Shown here one piece after another: positions 9,020 through 17,635 of a stretch of 50,995 nucleotides of DNA (positions are counted from its first letter, which is position 1; each line of letters opens with the position of its first letter). Source of the stretch: Bacteroidota bacterium (GTDB lineage: Bacteria; Bacteroidota; Bacteroidia; B-17B0; Aurantibacillaceae); assembly GCA_013287545.1 (NCBI GenBank), contig JABDDQ010000009.1, positions 1 through 50,995 of the forward strand, written 5' to 3'. The notes below the pieces were generated by a model. That model made no database searches. It was not told the origin of the DNA and saw only the letters and a list, made by a program, of their open reading frames with translations. Both the position numbers and the translations under genes were made by a program.

Positions 9020-10414
9020 TTACTTAATTTCTTCCTCAACTCCTTTTTCTACAAAATGCTCAAAGTTATCGTAAATAATAGGTTCGATTTTTCGTTTCAA
9101 TAAAATATCAGATAAGTTTTCCTTAACAATACCAGGATTAGGGTCAACAATTATCACTTTATTTAATCTTGTAGCCTGCGCTTCAAGTAAGCTATTAAAT
9201 GCGGCTTCATTTCCTTTCCATCCAATAAGTATTAAAGTTTCTATATTATGTATATATCCTAACATATCTCTAAAATGCCAAAGCGGCATAGTAAAATCAT
9301 CTTTATCTCGATATGGAAGTAGTAAAGCTGGAAAATAATTATCTAAAGGTTCAGAGTTTATTACCTGTAATCTGGATTTATTTATAGTAAACTTTCCTAA
9401 TTGATGTCTATTTAATAATGTATCATCTCCCCATCTATTCCAATCAACCATGTCCATATTATTTCCAAGTAATTCATAATATAACTTGTAGAAGTTTATA
9501 TTATTATCGAATAACCATTTAGAGGTATTCCCTGAGAAGTTTATAGAATCTGGAAATCTCCAACCCCAATTCCAGGAACCATGAGGTTTGAAAAGACTAA
9601 ATCCACCTTTGTTTCGACAAACATAATCATCTATTGTAACAATCTTCTTATTGAATTGTGTACATGCAAAGTCTTCCAATATTGTATCTTGATTGAACGA
9701 AACGATTGAAAAATTCTTTTCAGTGTTACTACCATAACTTCTATTAATACTTTCAGAATATTTTTTTTGAAGTTTATTAAATAGTTTGGCATAAAGATTA
9801 TTTGCATAATACTCCTGAATAGTATGATTACTTACATCTTTTAATATTTCTTGCAAATAATATTGAATATTTATATGTCTACTTAAAACAACCTGATTAT
9901 TATGCTTAGATATTGATTTCCATTCTTCTTCAAATATAGTCTCCACATCGGGTGTACCTCCTTGTAACGAGTTTAGTGATTGCCTAACGCCCTGATACTT
10001 TTCATAATATTTTTTAAATCTCTTCTCAAACAGTGAAATGCCCAATGGCGGCTTTAAATTATCTTTTTTAAATTCCATCAAGTCATCACCATACACACAA
10101 TTTGCAGAAGCTCCAGCACCGAAAACAAACATATACTTTCTTTCAAAAGAACCGCTCCACATTTCTTCATCTCTTTGAGTATGTGAATAAGGTGGTTCAA
10201 AGCCGTTTGGAAGTGCACCGACAATTACGTCATTTCCAAGAACCCAACCATACTCACCAATTTTTTCCAGTGTTTTTTCTGGCTTCTGTAATTTAATATA
10301 CTCTTTCCATTTATTAGTTTGTATTATAATGGTAAGTCCTGGATAGTCAAATTTGGCCGCTTCATCGCAAATGCCAGAATATATTTCACCAAAATTTGTA
10401 TAGTAATATTTCAT
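9020..10414 (-). CDS. SIR2-domain defence-type protein (predicted NADase)
   Basis: The protein has 464 residues. Residues ~95-450 carry SIR2-family motifs: FVFGAGAS (97-103, nucleotide-binding loop), SFNQD (239-243, with N241 and D243), PHGS (277-280, with H278 as the expected catalytic His) and a C-terminal Rossmann strand TLILIGWKGNE followed by VIIVDPNP. No zinc-binding Cys tetrad is visible, as in defence SIR2 proteins that hydrolyse NAD+ rather than deacetylate. The first ~92 residues are an unassigned domain that might sense the trigger or act with the partner. It is 25 bases behind the HNH gene. Confidence 0.78.
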   Translation of the reverse strand: MKYYYTNFGEIYSGICDEAAKFDYPGLTIIIQTNKWKEYIKLQKPEKTLEKIGEYGWVLGNDVIVGALPNGFEPPYSHTQRDEEMWSGSFERKYMFVFGAGASANCVYGDDLMEFKKDNLKPPLGISLFEKRFKKYYEKYQGVRQSLNSLQGGTPDVETIFEEEWKSISKHNNQVVLSRHINIQYYLQEILKDVSNHTIQEYYANNLYAKLFNKLQKKYSESINRSYGSNTEKNFSIVSFNQDTILEDFACTQFNKKIVTIDDYVCRNKGGFSLFKPHGSWNWGWRFPDSINFSGNTSKWLFDNNINFYKLYYELLGNNMDMVDWNRWGDDTLLNRHQLGKFTINKSRLQVINSEPLDNYFPALLLPYRDKDDFTMPLWHFRDMLGYIHNIETLILIGWKGNEAAFNSLLEAQATRLNKVIIVDPNPGIVKENLSDILLKRKIEPIIYDNFEHFVEKGVEEEIK

Positions 10415-10439
10415 TTCCTATTCTAAGCTAAGTCTAAAA

Positions 10440-11243
10440 TTATTCGTTTTTAGTTCTTGTTGATGAGTTATGATACAATGGACTTAGATAATTATTTGTT
10501 TTAAGCCAACTTACATAGGTTTCTGTTGTTGGTTTTCCTAAGTCTAAACAATATTCCACCCCAAGAATTGCAACTACAATTAAAAGCTGAAAATTATCGG
10601 TGTATAAAATCTTGTATTCATGTAATACTTGATAAGCCTCATTCTCTTTACCATCCTCAAATAGTTTATTCTCATTATACAAAGGCCTACAATGATATTC
10701 CCAATATTTCCCTTGGCCGTAACGAACGTAATTTCTAATTGCATCTAATTCCACTTTATCAACAATCTCTTGTAGTCCACCATCAATTCCTTCACCGATT
10801 TTTGCTAATGCTTCAAGTCCAACTTTGCCAAGAAATTTTGAAATATAAATGTTATTTGCGGGCGGTCGTTCATTAACGGGTATGATAATTGAAAATGTAT
10901 TATTGCCCTGAATAAAGTCAATTAGTTTTTCATCCTCTAAACTTATTGATTTGCCTTCTTTATCTCGATGAAAATTTACAATACTGGGTGTTGGTGATAA
11001 TAAAATTCCTTTTTCAATTGGAATCCGTCCTTTTTTACTTTTAATATCATTACGATGCCGTGAGCTAATGAAATAAGGTAGTTGTAAAAGTGGTTTTTCA
11101 ATCTTTATTGCAAAATAATTGTTGCATTTGTCGCAAACTATTCCCTTTTCTAAAATGTGGTCAGTATTACCTAATGCTTCAGGAATTATATGCTCAACAC
11201 TCTCTGAATTGTCGGATGGTTGTTTACAAAAAATACATTTCAT
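10440..11243 (-). CDS. HNH endonuclease-domain protein
   Basis: The ATG at 11243 is chosen because it starts directly at the zinc-ribbon motif MKCIFC; an upstream TTG (11327) would only add an unconserved basic leader. The 267-residue product has CxxC (Cys3, Cys6), then EHIIPEALGN and CDKCNNYF, the pattern of HNH_5-type nucleases with a structural zinc site and the His-Asn pair. The C-terminal ~200 residues are unassigned and might recognise DNA, RNA or a partner. It lies between a small membrane protein and the SIR2 gene in the same direction. It may be a nuclease effector of the island. Confidence 0.75.
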   Translation of the reverse strand: MKCIFCKQPSDNSESVEHIIPEALGNTDHILEKGIVCDKCNNYFAIKIEKPLLQLPYFISSRHRNDIKSKKGRIPIEKGILLSPTPSIVNFHRDKEGKSISLEDEKLIDFIQGNNTFSIIIPVNERPPANNIYISKFLGKVGLEALAKIGEGIDGGLQEIVDKVELDAIRNYVRYGQGKYWEYHCRPLYNENKLFEDGKENEAYQVLHEYKILYTDNFQLLIVVAILGVEYCLDLGKPTTETYVSWLKTNNYLSPLYHNSSTRTKNE

Positions 11244-11374
11244 ATCTTCAGTTTGTTTTTTTTTGAAAGAAAAGCCATTTTCCCATTTGGCCTTTATAAA
11301 CTTGAATGGAAGTAATCTTACTACCAATCAATTTCTTTAAAATTATATTTTCTATAATTAACATTAAGCTGGGT

Positions 11375-11704
11375 TCATATTTTTTCTTTAGAATTATTAT
11401 TATTTGAAACTGATTTGAATAATATAACTAAGAATGCAAGCCCAACATAAATACCAAACTCTGAATAATCATAATCCTCAAATAGACCTGTAAAAACTAT
11501 TTTTTTATCCTTGTATATTGTTATTGCATTCCCTTCAAGAACAGGATGTTCTTTATATTCAGTTTTAAAAACTGTCAAAGGCCAAAATGCTTCTGTTCTT
11601 GGCGCTCTATTACTGAGCCAATATATTTTGGATTTAGATGTCACCAAAGCAAATAGATGAAATCCAATCCAGAGTATTAAAAATTTCTTTGTTCTTGTTG
11701 TCAT
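11375..11704 (-). CDS. Small two-helix membrane protein in the defence island
   Basis: The protein has 109 residues. A first hydrophobic helix (FLILWIGFHLFALVTS, ~8-23) and a second (FGIYVGLAFLVILFKSV, ~83-99) enclose a soluble loop of ~60 residues, with a short polar tail. I do not recognise the family; the loop is reminiscent of DUF3592-like proteins but this is not firm. It begins 13 bases after the helicase stop, so it is probably in the Shango transcript. Small membrane proteins often act as effectors in abortive systems; that role is inference only. Confidence 0.55.
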   Translation of the reverse strand: MTTRTKKFLILWIGFHLFALVTSKSKIYWLSNRAPRTEAFWPLTVFKTEYKEHPVLEGNAITIYKDKKIVFTGLFEDYDYSEFGIYVGLAFLVILFKSVSNNNNSKEKI

Positions 11705-11717
11705 TCAGTATATGGTG

Positions 11718-13844
11718 TTAAATATTCTCTACAGGTTTAATCAAATCAAGTAATATCTCAGTGTTTTTTATGTCAAAGTATTTGTCTTCCATTAATTTTA
11801 CTTTAAATTTTACAGGCAGATAATGCCCCCATTTAGAAAAATCCAACAATGCTGGATTCAATTGTAAAAGATTTTCAATGTGAATTTTAATATTATTTAA
11901 TGGTTGAGTTAATGAATGCCATTTTGCTAATAATTCCTGTTTTGGAACCTCAATATCAAATTGACTGCAACTATCATCTAACGTGTTTTTTATGCCAACT
12001 ACATTCAGAAGCAATTGTATTGTTAGATTTATCTTTGTTCCAGTAAAAGTGTAAAGTTGAAGATGCTTCGGTGTAGACAACAATGGTCTATCAGTTTGTA
12101 GATTTTCAATGTTAAACACTGAGAAGTCTTTTCGCATTACTTTAATTTCTTCAAAACTAGGCCTACTCAAAACTTCATAATCGTTGGCACTAAAAAGAAT
12201 CTCAAACATTTTTTCCCTTATTCGTGGATGAATTGTTGAGCCGCCGCCAGAAAACTTAGGTTTTTTACCATCCTTAGCTGGAATCACTTCTATTTTTTTT
12301 GATACAAAATCTATAAATTTTATTTTCCAGATTCTAGCTGCAAGTAGAATATTTTCGTCTTCCACAATTTGTGGAGAAATAGGAATTTGACCAATAGTAT
12401 TGCCTGCATTTACAACTTTAAAATTTTCTTCTGCTTTAAAAACACTATAAAAATCTCGGCTGTTTACAACCCTTTCTCCTTCCACCCCAATAATAACCTC
12501 GTGTTGTAACTTTTCTAAAAAGTCTATTTCAATTAAATGACTGAGTATTTCTTCAATTTCCGAAACTTCTATTTGTTTGAAAGCAAAATTATCTTTCAAT
12601 TGCTTTATCAGTTCTGTTAATTTAATACCCGAATGCCCTTTTGTAATTGATAAAGCTTGGTGTAATAAAATATCGTAAGGTCTCTCAGATAATTGGGGGG
12701 GTTCAATAAAACCTTCCTTATACAATAACCAACAAGCCAAGGATTGCAATAAACTCCATTGACCAGTTGCATACAAAAACAAATTACTGTTTTCTCCTTC
12801 CTTACGGCCACTTCTACCAACTCTTTGAATTAAAGATGCTATACTATGCGTTGCGTCAATTTGAACGACTTCATCTACAGTTCCAATGTCAATTCCCAAT
12901 TCCAGGGTTGATGTACAAGAGATGCAAAAATTTTGACGATTGTTGTTTTTAGCAAAATATTCAACGTACTCTCTTACTTCTTTATCTACTGATGAATGAT
13001 GAGAGAAGTAATTTGGATGCCCATTTACCTTATCAGAAATTTTTCTAAGCTTAACGGCAACTTCTTCTGCCCGCCCCCTGCTGTTTGGAAAAATCAAAAC
13101 CTTATTATCTTTTGTTTCTAAATATAAATCTTTCAGGAGGTCTATCGGTAATTCTTGGCCGTCATTTTTAAAGTAGCGGAATTGAGCATGTATTTCCTTA
13201 GCCGTTCTATCTAATAAAACTTTTGTGTTTAATTCGTTTCCAGTGAATTTTTTTGCTTCATTATAATCACCAATTGTCGCAGATAAACCAATAATATTAA
13301 AAGGTTTTTGATTTATATCTTGCAATCTGGAGAGAATAGATTTTAATTGTATTCCTCTATCTGTCCCAATAAATGAGTGTATCTCATCTATGACAACGTA
13401 TTTAAGATTTGAAAAAAGGTGTTTTACATTAAAAGGTTTGTTGACAAACATCGCTTCCAACGATTCAGGCGTTATTAATACAATTCCATTGGGTTGCTTA
13501 ATGATTCTTTCTTTAAGAGTTTTATTTGCTTCTCCATGCCACTTAGTTACTGTTACATCAAGATATTTGCAAAGCTCTTCTATGCGGTAAAACTGGTCAT
13601 TAATTAAAGCAATAAGAGGTGATATATATAACACCTGTACACCTGAGTCATTAAAATTTACTTTAGAAAGTATTGGAAGAAATGCAGCTTCGGTTTTTCC
13701 AGAGGCAGTCCTTGAAGCTAAAATATAATTGTCATCCGTTGTTAGAATTTTTGAAATAGCAGCAATCTGTATTGGCCGCAGTTCCTCCCATCGTTTATCA
13801 CGGATGTATTTTCTGATTGGCTCAGAAAGTAAATCAAATGACAT
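11718..13844 (-). CDS. sngC: Shango-type SngC: Lhr-like DEAD/DEAH helicase
   Basis: The protein has 708 residues. It is a superfamily 2 helicase of the Lhr/BrxHI kind: Q-motif LRPIQ (22-26), Walker A SRTASGKT (44-51), DEIH (153-156), SAT (188-190) and arginine-finger motif QRVGRSGR (340-347), then a long C-terminal winged-helix/Lhr region. Shango is known as a three-gene anti-phage system of a TerB-domain protein, an ATPase and this type of helicase; the same order is seen here. The start overlaps the ATPase stop by one base (TAATG). An alternative label is BrxHI of BREX type 2, but no pglX, pglZ or other BREX gene is present. Confidence 0.78.
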   Translation of the reverse strand: MSFDLLSEPIRKYIRDKRWEELRPIQIAAISKILTTDDNYILASRTASGKTEAAFLPILSKVNFNDSGVQVLYISPLIALINDQFYRIEELCKYLDVTVTKWHGEANKTLKERIIKQPNGIVLITPESLEAMFVNKPFNVKHLFSNLKYVVIDEIHSFIGTDRGIQLKSILSRLQDINQKPFNIIGLSATIGDYNEAKKFTGNELNTKVLLDRTAKEIHAQFRYFKNDGQELPIDLLKDLYLETKDNKVLIFPNSRGRAEEVAVKLRKISDKVNGHPNYFSHHSSVDKEVREYVEYFAKNNNRQNFCISCTSTLELGIDIGTVDEVVQIDATHSIASLIQRVGRSGRKEGENSNLFLYATGQWSLLQSLACWLLYKEGFIEPPQLSERPYDILLHQALSITKGHSGIKLTELIKQLKDNFAFKQIEVSEIEEILSHLIEIDFLEKLQHEVIIGVEGERVVNSRDFYSVFKAEENFKVVNAGNTIGQIPISPQIVEDENILLAARIWKIKFIDFVSKKIEVIPAKDGKKPKFSGGGSTIHPRIREKMFEILFSANDYEVLSRPSFEEIKVMRKDFSVFNIENLQTDRPLLSTPKHLQLYTFTGTKINLTIQLLLNVVGIKNTLDDSCSQFDIEVPKQELLAKWHSLTQPLNNIKIHIENLLQLNPALLDFSKWGHYLPVKFKVKLMEDKYFDIKNTEILLDLIKPVENI

Positions 13845-15157
13845 TATAATTCTTCGATACTATCAAGTGAAACCTCATTAGGTCTTTCATCCGAAACTTC
13901 AAGTTCGCCAAAAAGCTTATTCTTATCTACAGTAGGGTTTTGTCTAATAATATTCAAAATATTCAAGAAATCCCTGATTACTTCCCTTGGAGTTAAAAAT
14001 TCTGAAGCTCCAGGTTTATTGAATAATTCCTCCATAAACTGTTGAATATCGCTGTCGGAAACTTCGATTTCAGTCTTGTAATTATAATCAAAAATAGCCT
14101 TCAGTTTTTTGAGTAAAACAAATATCTCATTATGGTCAAGTGGCATTAAACGAATAACTGGTTGAGCAAAATCCCTTATTTCTGCCGTTTCAAATTTGTT
14201 AGTTTCTAGTCTTGATTTTAAGGCGTTATAACTAAATAATCCTCTACGTTCATTCTCTAAAACTTCCTTTGTCCCTGCAAAATTGATAAATAAGTTTGTT
14301 ACTTTTCCTTGAAAACAATCATTGTATATAGTAAGAATTTTCTCATAATTCTTTTCTCTCATTACAGCAGTTGAGATTTTATAAAGGTTGATAGCTTCAT
14401 CTAAATTTATCATAAAGCCACTATAGCCCATGCTAACAAATAATTTGCAGAAGTTCTTCAACATATCATAGTAATTCAGGTCATTAATGACTTCTCTTAC
14501 ACCTAAATCTTGTTTTGCCTCTGTTTTTGTTCTATACTCTCCTTTTAGCCACTTTAGAGCATTTCTCCTTAGTTGCTCATCATCTTTTATGTAACCTTCA
14601 TAATACTTCATTACAACCATACCAAAATCAAACCCTCCAACATCAGTTATGTCGTTAATGGTTTTCATTATGTTAGTTTGAATGAGATTTAGATATTGCT
14701 CATTTCTAATTTCAGTTAAAGAAATATTATTCTCTTGTGCAGTCTTCGTTACAACTTGCTCTATCCATTTTTCCATTAAAGTGGGCAATGCACCTCCTTC
14801 TGGTTTAGTCTGAATTGCTACATTATCCATAATTGATGAATAAAGAGCTACCCCTTTACCATCATTTGAATATAGACGATTATCAGGAGTAAAGTCGGCA
14901 TTAGCAACCACAAATTTTTGTTTTAATGCTACGGTGTTAAGTAAATGAAGCATAAAGGATTTTCCAGAACCAAAGTCTCCAATCCAAAACTTCACCATAC
15001 TGTGCCCATTCTTAACGTCTTCTAATGCTGAAACAAAGGCGTTAATTTCTTCTGAACGTCCAACTGTAATATGTTGTACACCTATTTTAGGGACTACCCC
15101 ACCAATCAATGAATTAATAATAGAGGTTGCTTCTTTTGGCTTAATGTTATCTATCAT
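13844..15157 (-). CDS. sngB: Shango-type SngB: P-loop ATPase (BrxD/DUF2791-like)
   Basis: The protein has 437 residues. Walker A is GDFGSGKS (60-67) and Walker B is INLDEA (250-255). The opening region (EATSIINSLIGGVVPKIGVQ, then TVGRSEEINAF) is the signature of the BrxD-like DUF2791 ATPases that accompany Lhr-like helicases in defence loci. It probably loads or regulates the helicase. It overlaps sngA by 4 bases (ATGA type) and sngC by 1 base, so the three products are translationally coupled and likely form one complex. Confidence 0.78.
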   Translation of the reverse strand: MIDNIKPKEATSIINSLIGGVVPKIGVQHITVGRSEEINAFVSALEDVKNGHSMVKFWIGDFGSGKSFMLHLLNTVALKQKFVVANADFTPDNRLYSNDGKGVALYSSIMDNVAIQTKPEGGALPTLMEKWIEQVVTKTAQENNISLTEIRNEQYLNLIQTNIMKTINDITDVGGFDFGMVVMKYYEGYIKDDEQLRRNALKWLKGEYRTKTEAKQDLGVREVINDLNYYDMLKNFCKLFVSMGYSGFMINLDEAINLYKISTAVMREKNYEKILTIYNDCFQGKVTNLFINFAGTKEVLENERRGLFSYNALKSRLETNKFETAEIRDFAQPVIRLMPLDHNEIFVLLKKLKAIFDYNYKTEIEVSDSDIQQFMEELFNKPGASEFLTPREVIRDFLNILNIIRQNPTVDKNKLFGELEVSDERPNEVSLDSIEEL

Positions 15158-17082
15158 ATTGCTAATAGTTTTTGATAATAATTAGGATTTATAGTGAAAT
15201 GCTCTTCTTCTTCTTCGATTAAAACGTCATCTAAATTCTCATAACAAATGTCGTTTATACTTTCTACAAGTTGATTTTTAAATACACCTTTTGACTTAGC
15301 AAAAGCTTCCAGTTCAATTTGTGAAACCGTGAAATTACTTTTCGAAAAAATTTCCAGAGTAGCTTCATGTATTTGCGTAAACGGGATACTATTTGTATAG
15401 CTTGAACTACGAATTGCTTCAGCTTTCTGGGTTATCTCAATTTTTACATCTTCGTTATTCACTTCTTGAGTTTTAATAGAATTGTTCTCATCCTCATATT
15501 CATCCTTCAAGTATTCATTCAACAGTTCTACCGTACCCGAATGTTGATGCTCTACTTCTTTTATAAACTCCGTATCCAAATTTATTTTTTTTCTTTTAAC
15601 AGCATATATATTAGAAACACCTAATAAAGCTTTCTCCAGATTTTTGCCTTTAATAAATTCACTTAAAACGATTTGAAATTCATGAAGTTGCTCGTTTGTT
15701 TTAAATAAACTTTTCTGAATCGTTTTTGTCAATTGCTTATTATCAAAAGTTGCCGATTTCATATCATAATGTATATAATGAACATAAAGTATCAGCGCAG
15801 ATTCTTTATCAAATTTTGAAATAAACTTCGAAGCTTCAAAAAAGATATTTTCTACTGAAGGATTTTTTTTATTTAAACTTCCTAATAATAGTACATTTTC
15901 AATAAAAAGTTTTGGGTTATCTGTATAGTTCTTTGTAAGCTCCTCATATTTTATTTTCCAACGGTTTGTATTTTGAGTATAAAGCTCTATATCCGTTGAG
16001 TTATCAGGAGGGTTGATTTGAGAAACTATCTTAGGCAGAATCTCTACAACTTTAGAAATAATCCTGGCTTCAAATTCTGCCTTTGCTTCTGGAGTAGTAA
16101 AATATGTATCTGTGTTTATTTTTCTTTTGTGTCCATAATGTTCTCGAACTGCATTTTCGCAATGCTTAAAAATATTTGAATATATTTCTTTTAATGTTGA
16201 ATCAATACAATATTTATAATTATTGCTATTCGCCCTATATTTGAAATGCTTCCTTGCGATTACGTCTGCAACCATTAAAAACTGATTATCTAAATTTGTT
16301 CCCTCTTTAATATATCTGTTTTTTAATTCTGAAATTGTCGAAATATATAGTTTTAAAATTTCAAGGCAGCAATATTCTATACTGCAAAAATTATTACTCG
16401 GAAACCAAAGTATATTTAAAAGTTCAATTTCGTCATTCTTTAAATTTAATCTGGTTTTATATTTGGAACCCAGTTTCCAATAATCATTATCCGTATAATT
16501 ATTTTGATATTCATTCCTGTTATGGTATTCAAGATTAGCTATACCCAAGCTTGTCCCCTTTTTTTTAGCTAAAAAAGATTCCCCATAAGGTTTCGTTTTA
16601 GGATAATAGTTTCCCAGAAGATTAAGTAATCTACTTAACCCTGGAATGTCTTTATCGTATTCAGTTAATAAATCAAAAAGCAGTATAAAGGCATAATTAT
16701 TATTTCCCTCTAAATCTAAATATTCCCCCCTTAGGAAACTTTTTTTAAAAAGATTGTAAAATTCTATTTGGACATAGGTTGCACTTGTAATTTCAGCATA
16801 AGAATAAACATATTGATGTTTCCATAAAGGAACACCTGGCATATATTTTTTTAAACCTGCTTGAGGATTATTTTGATTAATTTTATACGAATCACCTGTA
16901 ATATCAATAATTGAATTATCATTTTTTCTGATGTTACTGTTGGGTTTTGTATTGAGGTTTAAGTCTTTTTTTACCTGAACTTTGCTATAGTTGTATGAGT
17001 CAACAGAATTATTCTTTTTTTTATTGCCAAATGTTTTATAGAGAAAATAAAAGATTATCCCCAGTACAATTATTGTTGTCAT
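15154..17082 (-). CDS. sngA: Shango-type SngA: membrane-anchored TerB-domain protein
   Basis: The protein has 642 residues. An N-terminal hydrophobic segment (IIVLGIIFYFLYKTF, ~4-18) suggests a membrane anchor. Residues ~85-170 match a TerB-N type region (TYVQIEFYNLFKKSFLRGEY, then NNYAFILLFDLL), and the last ~110 residues match TerB-C (TQIHEATLEIFSK ... SQIELEAFAKSKGVF ... INDICYENLDDVLIEEE). It is the first gene of the trio and probably the sensor or scaffold. The promoter must lie in 17083-17460. Confidence 0.75.
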   Translation of the reverse strand: MTTIIVLGIIFYFLYKTFGNKKKNNSVDSYNYSKVQVKKDLNLNTKPNSNIRKNDNSIIDITGDSYKINQNNPQAGLKKYMPGVPLWKHQYVYSYAEITSATYVQIEFYNLFKKSFLRGEYLDLEGNNNYAFILLFDLLTEYDKDIPGLSRLLNLLGNYYPKTKPYGESFLAKKKGTSLGIANLEYHNRNEYQNNYTDNDYWKLGSKYKTRLNLKNDEIELLNILWFPSNNFCSIEYCCLEILKLYISTISELKNRYIKEGTNLDNQFLMVADVIARKHFKYRANSNNYKYCIDSTLKEIYSNIFKHCENAVREHYGHKRKINTDTYFTTPEAKAEFEARIISKVVEILPKIVSQINPPDNSTDIELYTQNTNRWKIKYEELTKNYTDNPKLFIENVLLLGSLNKKNPSVENIFFEASKFISKFDKESALILYVHYIHYDMKSATFDNKQLTKTIQKSLFKTNEQLHEFQIVLSEFIKGKNLEKALLGVSNIYAVKRKKINLDTEFIKEVEHQHSGTVELLNEYLKDEYEDENNSIKTQEVNNEDVKIEITQKAEAIRSSSYTNSIPFTQIHEATLEIFSKSNFTVSQIELEAFAKSKGVFKNQLVESINDICYENLDDVLIEEEEEHFTINPNYYQKLLAI

Positions 17083-17460
17083 TTTTTTGTTTAGTATTTT
17101 AGAATTTCGAATAAAATGTATAAAATCTTCTATGCAAATTGCTCACATTTTGTAATACAAAGCTAAAATAATTTCCAAGCTTAGAATTTCTACAAAAAAT
17201 GCAAAAATCTTACATTTAAATAGGGGTATTAAAGTATATCTTCTAAATTTGTAATACAGACTTCCATGCTGTTCCATTTAAATAGAGTATTTGTATTCCT
17301 AATTCGCTTAATCTAAAGGAGTAATTAACTTTAGCATTAACCTATAAGAAAATTAACAATTTCGTCTTCGCTGCTTATAACTATCAGCATCAAAACCCTT
17401 AATTTCCCTAGATTGTTTAAAACTTAGCAAATTGTTGCGTAAAATGTTGCGTAATAGGCA
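17083..17460. other. Gene-free AT-rich leader between the defence island and tRNA-Glu
   Basis: About 380 bases contain no convincing gene on either strand. It must hold the promoter of the minus-strand Shango operon, but I see no clear -7/-33 match. The only structure near the tRNA end is the tandem decamer at 17433-17454. No integrase remnant is visible. Confidence 0.5.
17433..17454. repeat. Tandem TGTTGCGTAA decamer
   Basis: TGTTGCGTAA occurs at 17433-17442 and again at 17445-17454, a 12-base period. It lies 58 bases from the 3' end of tRNA-Glu, between the tRNA terminator and the island. This is a plausible place for recombinase arm sites or a regulator operator; neither is proven. Confidence 0.45.
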
Positions 17461-17461
17461 T

Positions 17462-17496
17462 AAAAAAAGCCCTGAAACCATTGGTATCAGGACTTT
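17462..17496 (-). terminator. Terminator of the tRNA-Glu transcript
   Basis: Read on the minus strand, AAAGTCCTGA pairs with TCAGGGCTTT (one T:G pair), with an inner ACC/GGT stem around AAT. A run of seven T follows. It lies 16 bases after the tRNA 3' end. Confidence 0.8.
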
Positions 17497-17512
17497 CTTA
17501 ATCTACTATCCG

Positions 17513-17584
17513 TAGCCCGTACGAGAATCGAACTCGTGTTTCGTCCGTGAAAGGGACGCGTCCTAACCCCTAGACGAACGGGCC
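17513..17584 (-). tRNA. tRNA-Glu (anticodon UUC)
   Basis: The 72-base cloverleaf on the minus strand has acceptor GGCCCGU/ACGGGCU, discriminator A, anticodon stem CGUCC/GGACG around loop CUUUCAC (anticodon UUC) and T arm ACGAG-UUCGAUU-CUCGU. CCA is not encoded. The 3' end points toward the defence island, the usual orientation for an integration target, but I found no second copy of the tRNA 3' end in the window. Confidence 0.95.
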
Positions 17585-17635
17585 ATTTTTTAATGGAGCG
17601 CAAATTTACATTTTTTTTTATATCCGCCAAAAAAA

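Noticed and set aside
11718-15157. BREX type 2 assignment from the BrxD-like ATPase and BrxHI-like helicase
   Set aside because: No pglX, pglZ, pglW or pglY homologue is present; the TerB partner instead points to Shango.
17461-17512. tRNA 3'-end attachment site duplicated at the left of the island
   Set aside because: I looked for a second copy of the tRNA-Glu 3' segment around 8158-8180 and elsewhere and saw none.
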